Of a stretch of DNA of 64,000 bases, positions 53,701 to 62,700 are shown one piece after another (position 1 is the first letter of the stretch; the number at the start of each line of letters is the position of its first letter). This stretch comes from an uncultured Planctomycetota bacterium. Lineage in GTDB: Bacteria > Planctomycetota > Planctomycetia > Pirellulales > Thermoguttaceae. Where the stretch lies: the NCBI GenBank assembly GCA_900318195.1, contig ONJR01000144.1, positions 118,772 through 182,771 of the forward strand, given 5' to 3'. The notes under the pieces are model-generated. The model did not search any database. It was not told the origin of the DNA and saw nothing but the letters and a program-made list of their open reading frames with translations. The position numbers were made by a program, and so were the translations under genes.

Positions 53701-56700
53701 CCATTCGTCGCTATGAAATCAGACAAATCAAAGGAAATAGTCGCGCTCTCGTCGTCGATTGCGTCAGAATATATTTCTACAGCTTCACGCAATGAAATCC
53801 AACCGTCTGACGGATCAACGACGTCGTCTAATGTAGTAACAATCAACGAAGGCGTTTCTATAAACTTTGTTACTACTTCAACGACGCCCGGAGTCGAAGT
53901 TCCAGCTTCATTCAAAGCAACAAGCGAGAAAGAATACTTTGCGCCGTGTTTAGGATTCTCCAACCGATAAGAACATATCTCGGGATCGTCTATTGATATG
54001 GAACGAACGACGTCGTCGCCTTCGATCGTATAAGTCAACTCATATCCTAACGCCGAGTGTGAACTACGCCACGTTATGTCGATTGCATTATCTACCGAGT
54101 TATAATCGGCGATCGGACTTGGACTCCCGGGTAGCTTGGGCTTGAAAACTAATTGCGATACCGCGCCGGAAGACTCGCCTTTACCAGTAGTCGTTAGGAT
54201 AATATTACGACCAATTGTTCCGTCCTCACGACTACGTTCGTATCGCGTTTCATTAGTAGAAAGCGTTACTGATACGCCGTCTTCATTAACATACGACCAT
54301 GAATATTCTACTTCGGACGATTTTGGCGTGACCGAAGTTACCTCTATGACGCCGTCTGATTCAGCGCCTGTAACGATAAACGGCTTACACGTCAGCATAT
54401 TCGATTGAACAGCGCCAAGTTCGTTATACGCTTCTACGTAGAAAGTATAACGCTTACCCACTTTCGCGCCATACGGCACACAAAGCGCCTTTCCCGTATA
54501 GATAGGTCGAGATTGCGCTTGTCCGTTGATTAAAACGTACACGCGATAGCCGTCCGCATTAGAAGATTCCGTCCAAGTAAGTTTAACGGCGCCGATTCGC
54601 ATATTGACGTCGGCGATGTACTGTGCGCTCGTGAGCGTAACAGGCGATACGACTGGAACCGTAACCGATTTCTCAGACGAAGCCGCGCCGGCGTCGTTCG
54701 ACGCCGTTAAAGTAAAGCGATAGGTGGCGCCTGGTAACGGACTGGAAATAACGTAACTATCGACAAGTTGATTAGAAAACGCTGTGTATGTTTTGGAATT
54801 ACCGTCAATTGAATATTTTAATGTGTATCCCGAAACCCCGTCTTCTCTAGTCCAATTTAGTTGGATTGCAGAGTTACTTTTGTCATAAGAAGCCTCAAAG
54901 ACAACGGTTGGAGGTATTGAAGGTGCGAATTCGAACGTCGCGGTCGAACCAACCGAAGCGCCAGAGCCAATGACTAGCGCTCTTACGACTCTTCCCAACG
55001 TGTTGTCTACGCTGTTGCGCTTATAGCGTCCGCTTTTTTCAGAGAGTTCGCGAACTACTCCGCTGGAGTCGACGCTAAACCAACGATATTCTACCTCGGC
55101 GCTTCCTGGCAACAATGAAGTTACGCTAATTGTGCCGTCCGACTCAGACGCTACTGCTTTAATTGGGGCGACGCTCTTAACGTTCGAGCGCGACGTATTC
55201 ATTTCGCTCGACGATTCTACGAAGAAATCATATCGCTTACCTGTTAGAACGACATAGTTCGTCGTAAGTTCAGTTCCAGTATAAATTGCAGTTGGTTGCA
55301 ACTCGCCGTCGATCGACACATAGACGCAGTACTCGTCGACATAGCTTGCCGCCGTCCACGCAAGAACAACATTCCCAATTGACGCGTTTGGAGCGCCGGA
55401 ATACGCTGCTTTCATGAAAGTAGACGCTGAAGTAAAGGGCGTCGTAACGACACACGAAACGCTCTGTGAACCAGCCGCGTTTGTAGCTGTCAACGTAAAA
55501 GCGTATGACGTATTAGGCATGAGTTTCGTGAGTGAAAAAACGCCATTAATTGGGTCGGCGACAGTGTGGATCGCGGTATTGTCTCCAACTACATACGATA
55601 ATTCGTAACTTGTTACGTCGTCTTGAGGCGTCCATGTAAGTTCGACGGTACGCGAGTCTTTCCTGTACTCTCCGCGTAAATCTGGAATTGAAGGCGAGTC
55701 TGGCGCGAACGTATACGATGCGACTGAGCCTGCTGATTTTCCAGTACCGACGATTGTTAGCGTAATAACGCGCCCGCAAGTTCCATCCAGGGCGTTTCGC
55801 GTGTACTCGTTATTGGTTGTCGGAAGCCGCTGCGCAATTCCTTGGTCGTCGAGATACGACCATATATATTCAACCTCGGAGTTTTCTGGTCGAACCGTAA
55901 CAGCGATATCGTCGGCGGCGACGGTTGCTTCAGTCCGGATAGGCTCAACTATCTGAGCGTTAGAACACGCCGAGTTCATTTCGCTTAATGACTCGACCAT
56001 GAATTCATAACGCTTGCCTGTTTGAACGGCGTACGTCGTTGCCTGTTCCGTTCCAATATAAATCGGTGTTGATTGTGCGACGCCGTCTATCGATACGTAG
56101 ACCTTATATAGGTCAACATAATCTGCGGCAGACCAAACGAGAGAAACCATACCCGTTGACGCGTTGGTTTCGCCAGAATACTTCGCCTCTATTAACGTTG
56201 GCGCCGTTGTAGACGGAGTCTGGATCGTATACGTCGAGCTATACGAGGACGTCGAGTTAATCGCAGTGATAGTAAATTTGTACTCGGTTCCGGGCATGAG
56301 ATCTTCAAGTCGATAAAACCCGGCGTCTTGCGTATTAATCGTATGAATCGTAGGGTCGTTGCCTACGACGTACGTTAATATATAACTTGTTACGTTTGGC
56401 TGCAGCGTCCAAGTAAGATCAATTGCCCTGTTGTCCTTAATATAATTGACCTGAATATCGGGCGCGGCAGGCGCGTTGGGCGCAAATGTAAACGATGAGC
56501 TCGACCCTGACGCGGATCCTCGACCGATCACTGTTAGCGTTACTACGCGTCCGAAGGTTCCGTCCTCTTCGCTACGGGAATACGTACCGCTTGTAACGTC
56601 TAACGGTTGAGCGCGCCCTGACTCGTCCAAATAAGCCCAGGAGTATTCTACCTCAACGTTGTCAGGCGCAATCGAAGTAACAGTAATAACGTTGTCAACC

Positions 56701-59700
56701 TCGACAGCTTCAACTAGGAGCGGATCAACAATCATCGTATTGGAACGCGCTGAGTTTATTTCAGACACAGATTCAATGGCGAACTCATAACGTTTGCCGG
56801 TCTGAACTTCATATGTAGCAGAAAGCGCTTTACCAGCGCGTATCCTATCTGGTTGCAAAACGCCGTCTATCGTTACATAAATAAGATACTCGTCAACGTA
56901 GTCTGCGGCAGTCCATGATAGAGTAACTGCGCCTGAATCTGCGTTAGGTTTGCCAGAATACGACGCTTCTTTCAAAGTCGGAGCAGAAGTCGTCGGCGTC
57001 ATTACTGTAAACGTCGTACTCTTCGCGCCTTTTACATTCGTTGCCGTAATCGTAAATACGTATTCTGTATTCGCCAATAATTCAGAAAGCGTAAAGGAAC
57101 CATTAAGAGTTTCTGAAACTTTATGGACGGTTGCGTCAGCGCCAATTCGATAGGACAGTTCATAATGCGTTACATTAGATTCGGGCTTCCATTGAACTTC
57201 GATCGACCGCGTTTCCTTTATGTAAGCGCCATTGACTTCAGGCGCCGATGGAGCTCCTGGTTCAAAGGTAAAGCTCGCATTAGACCCCTGCGACGTTCCA
57301 CGACCTGTTATCGCCAATAATACAATGCGTCCAAGCGTTCCGTCCTGCTCATTGCGACTATAATCCCTACCATGAACGGAGAGAGGATGCGAACGACCGT
57401 CGTCGTCTAGATACGACCAAGAGTATTCAACGTCGGCATTAATCGGCGAAAGGGACGTTACCGATATTACGTTATCAGATTCGGTCGCTATAGCGAATAT
57501 CGGGCTACAGTCGACCGTGTTCGACGGCGTCGATTCTCCTAGTTCGCTATATGCTACGACTGTAAAGCTATAACGTCGTCCATTGATCACTTGACTTGAA
57601 TCGTATGCGTACTCGCAATCGACGCCCTGATAGATTAGTCTCCTCTCGCCTCCATCTACTGCTGCATAAAGTTTATAGCCGTCTGCATAATCTACTTCGT
57701 TCCAAGTAACATTAATCGTACCTGACGAAGCGTTCACTACGCCGACATAAGTTGCCGACGTAATCAGAGTCGACGCCGGAATTGGGTCGATTTTAATCGA
57801 GACATTATCAGATTTTGATTCTCCGCCATCGTTACTCGCAATTAGTTGGAAATTGTAAGTCGCGTCGCGAACCAGATCCTTATCCGAAATTGTAAAGTTC
57901 TCCGCGTCAGTTAAGGTTACTTTTGTAGCGACGCCACCGTTCACGGTATAATAGAGGTCATATTGTAATGCGTTAACTATAGAGTTTCGCTTGACGGTGA
58001 GGGAGACGCTACTGGCGTCGTAGGAGACTTCCAAATTCGGTTTCGGCGGCGCCTGAGGAATAAACTCAAAGTTTGCGCAAGAGCCCAACGAATCGCCCTC
58101 GCCTGTTATCGTAAGCGAAACCGTACGCCCGAGCGTATTGTCTGTCGATGAACGCGTATATGTCGCGTCTTTTGACGAAAGAATACGTTTCTCACCTTCG
58201 TCTATGTACGACCATTCATAACGAACGTTAGCGCCGTTAGGCTTCAGGGAGGTTACAATAATTTCATTATCAGATTCACTGGCGGTCGCCCAAAGGGGAG
58301 CAATCTTTACGACATTTGAAAAAGCACTGTTCATTTCGCTTAACGATTCAATGACAAATTCATAAACTTTGCCAGTCTGAACAGCGTACGTCGTCGAATT
58401 CGTCTTGCCGGCGCTGACAACGTCGGATTCCGGAACCCCGTCTATCGTAATGTGGACACGATACTCGTCTACATACTCCACTTGACTCCAAACGAGAGCA
58501 ACTTCGCCGCTGGGTGCGTTGGGCTCGCCGGAATAGCTCGCGCTCTGCAGTATGGCGGCGGTAGTTACCGGAGTCTTTACAGTGAATATCGAGCTCCTTG
58601 TGCCCTTAGCGTTAGTTGCATTTAACGTAAAAACGTAATCGGTATTCGGCGCAAGCGCTGAAAGCGAGTACTGACCGTTGAGTTGCTCGGTTACAGAATA
58701 AATAGTTGGATTGTCGCCTATGACGTATGTTAACTCGTATTTCGTTACGTTCGCCTGTGGCGTCCACGTAACTTGAATGGCGTTCTCTTCCTTGTAGTAC
58801 TTACCGTTCAAATCAGGAACTGAAGGCGCGCCGGGTTCGAGAATAAACGACGCGCTAGAACCGTGCGAGTCGCCTTGACCCGTTATCGTTAGCATTACGA
58901 CTCGCCCTAACGTCCCGTCTTGTTCGTTACGTTTGTATTCTTTTCCATTCGCCGTAAGAGCTCGCTCATGACCAGCGTCGTCTATGTAGGACCAAGAGTA
59001 CTCAACAGCGGCTTTGCTGGGCGTTATTGACGTTACCGTGATCAGGTTGTCGAGCTCGTCAACGTCAGCGCAGAACGGATCGACGATTTTGACATTGGAT
59101 CGCGCGGTATTGATCTCGCTCGAGGTTTCTACGAGAAATTCATAATGCTTGCCAGTTTGAACAGTGTACGAAGTCGAGTATCCAATCCCAGAATAAATCG
59201 GCGACTCTTGCTCGACGCCGTCGACTATCATAATAACGCGATACTCGTCGACATAATCTACTGCCGACCAAACAAGCGAAACGACGCCTGACGAGGCGTT
59301 CGGTTCGCCAGAATAAACCGCTTCTTTTAAAGTAGACGCTAAAGTTACCGGCGTTTTAACGGCGCTCGACGAAGACTGCGAGGAGTTCGCATTCTTGGCT
59401 GTTAGAGTGAAGAAGTATTCCGTGTTAGGCAAAAGGTCTGATAGTCTATAAGAACCGTCGAGACCCGTCCTGATTGTATAAACAGCAGGGTCGTTCCCAA
59501 CTATATACGCCAGCTCGTAACTCGTTACATTGTCTTGCGGCGTCCAAGACAATTGGATTGTTCCATCGTCGTAATTATAACAGGTCACAAGATCCGGAGA
59601 CGACGGGGCGCTGGGTTTAAATGAAAATGTTGCGTTTGATCCAAGTGAATTTCCGCGACCTTTTAGCGTTAGCGTTACGACTCGTCCTAATGTCCCGTCC

Positions 59701-62700
59701 TGCACGCTTCGCACATATTCCCTGCCGGTAGTAGAAAGAGCTCGCGTTCGTCCGGCGTCGTCTACGTACGACCACAAGTAATCCACTTCCGCGCTTTCCG
59801 GCGACAGTAGATTTATCGTGATAATATTGTCAACTTCGGCAACTTCTGCCCAAAGTGGATCGACGATCCTAATATTCGATCGAGCGACATTGATCTCGCT
59901 CTTTGCCTCTACGGAGAATTCATAACGCTTGCCAGTTTGAACTTCATACGTTGTCGAAAGCGCCTTGCCAACATTTATCGTCTCTGACTGTAATACCCCG
60001 TCTATCGTAACGTAGATCAGATATTCATCGACATAATCGACGTTCGTCCACTTGAGCGACACAGTTCCTAAGACCGCATTCGGCTCGCCGGAATATACGG
60101 CTTCGGTTAGCGTTGGCGATTTCGTTATTGGAGTCTTAACTGTAACAGAGGCAGATTGTGAAGATTTCGCATTCGACGCGGTAAGTATAAAGGTATAGGA
60201 TGCGTCTGGGTTCAATGACGTAAGCGTATACTTGCCATTGGGCGTTTCTTCAACGGTATGAACAGTATCGTCGTCGCCGATTGTGTAGGACAAGGAATAT
60301 TGCGTTACATTCGCTTGAGGAGTCCAAGTAACTTCAACGGCTCTCTTTTCCCTATCGTATGCTCCTGTCAAATCGGGAATTGAAGGCGCGTTTGGATCAA
60401 AGTTATATGTCGCTTTGGAACCAGACGACGCGCCGACGCCTGTTATCGTTAGCGTAACTACGCGCCCGAGCGTTTCGTCCTGTTCGTTGCGTGTGTAGCT
60501 ATTACCTTCTGCCGATAGCGGTTGGACGCGACCCAAGTCGTCTATATACGACCATGAATACTCCACTTCGGCAGAGATAGGCGTTAGTGAGGTTACCGCT
60601 ATAACGTTATTTGATTCGCTTGTAACAGCTACAAATGGAGAACAAGCGAAGGAGCTAGAAGGAAGAGATTCGCCAAGTTCACTATACGCTACTACTGTGA
60701 AATCATAACGACGACCATTTACGACGAGATTAGAATCGCAAACGTATTCGCTATTTTCACCACTGTAAATCAGACTCGGCGTATTACCGTCGACAGATAC
60801 GTAGAGGCGATAGCCGTCCGCAAAGTCAACAGTGTTCCAATTAACTTTTATCGAGCCGACTTCGGCGTTCGGTTCACCCGAGTAAACCGCAGAAAGATTC
60901 GTCGGCGTTGATGGAACGGGTTCAATATCTACGGTAGCTGAGTCTGAAAGGGTGGCGCCGGCGTCGTTAATTGCGAGAAGTTGGAAAACATAGGTGGCGC
61001 CACGAACCAATTCGTTGTCTCTTATAGTAAATGACTCGGCGTCTGTAAGCGCAACAGACTGAGCGTCGCCATCGCTTACGGTATAACGTAGCTCATATTT
61101 CAACGCGTTGTCGATGATATTACGCTTTACTGTAAGGACGACAGATTCAGGGTCGTATACAACGTCTAGTTTCGGCTTAGACGGCATGGACGGCACGAAG
61201 TCAAATGTGGCGACGGAATTGGTCGAAGCGCCGATACCAATTATCGATAATGAGATTTTTCGTCCTAGTGTATTGTCGCTAGAAGAGCGTGAATATGTAG
61301 AATCTGTCGTTGGAAGGATATACTTTTCACTTCCATCCAGATACGACCATTCATATCTTACTTCCGAGGACGTCGGCTGCACAAACGCGCTAATAACGTT
61401 CTTATTCTCTGTTGCCGAAGCTAATATAGGCTTTGCGGTTACACTATTCGACAGAGCCGCGTTCATTTCACTCTGCGTTTCTACGACGAATTCGTACGTC
61501 TTACCGTTTAGCGCGTTGTATTTTGTTGTTTGATCGGTTCCAGAATAAATCGGTTCTGATTGCAGCTGACCGTCAATTTTAACATATACGCGATAAACGT
61601 CAGCATAGTCAACAGCAGTCCACTTTAGCGCTACTTCGCCAGAAGTTGCGTTAGGTTGTCCGGAATATATGGCGGTTTCCAAGGTGGAAGCCGTCGTAAC
61701 AGGGGTAGTTATTATACGCGTTGCCGATTGCGAACCGCTAGCGTTCGTGGCTTTAAGTGTAAAAGCATACGTAGTGTCGGGCAAGAGATCTTTTAATACG
61801 TAGGTTCCTTCTGTCGTAATTTCAACTGTATGACTTTCAGAAGAGTTCCCGAAAACATACGACAACTCATATTCGTTCACGTTAGCTTGCGGCGTCCATG
61901 TTACTGAAACCGATCTATCTGCTTTTTCGTATGTAGCGGTAAAATCGGGAACGGCAGGAGAGCCTGGCTCAAAGGTAAACGAGGCGCAGGAACCTGACGA
62001 TTTATCTTTACCTGTTATCGTAAGCGATACAATTCTTCCCAACGTGCCGTCGGTTGCATTTCGTTCGTAAGTCAGACCGGTAACGTTAAGCGGATAACTT
62101 ACGCCTGAGTCTATATACGACCATTCATACTCGTACTCCGCGTCATTGGGAGTTACAGACGCCGTTATAGCGTTATTGTTTTCCTCTGCGATCACGTGCA
62201 ACGGTTTCACCAGAACCGGAGAAGAAAAAGCGGAATTGCCAAGTTCGCTGTACGCTACTACTGTAAAACTATAGCTATGACCAGTTGCAACATTGTTCGA
62301 GTCGTATACGTATTCGCGACGTTCGCCATGATAAATCAAATTCGGTTGATTTCCGTCAACAGACACGTAAAGGTTATAACCGTCAGCTAAATCAGACGCG
62401 TCCCAACTTACTTTGATCGAGCCGACAACTGCGTTCAATTCGCCCGAGTACGTAGCAGAGACATTTGTAGGGGTCGTCGGAATTGGATCAATATATTTCA
62501 TAACGACGTCCGACGCGGTTGAGCCGCAATCGTTAGTTGCTACAAGTTGGAAACTGTACGTCGCTCCTCGCGCTAATTCGTTGTCCTCTATGGTAAAGGA
62601 ATCAGTTTCTGATAACGCAACAGTCTGCTTCTCGCCATTATTTACGGTATAATGTAGTTCATATTTCAACGCGTTGCTTATTACGTTGCGTTTTACTGTA

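Noticed and set aside
61108..61533. Long plus-strand frames antisense to the giant repeat gene (also 62674-63069 and others)
   Set aside because: They recur with the 780-bp period because they are complements of the repeat units; no start signals and no independent coding character.
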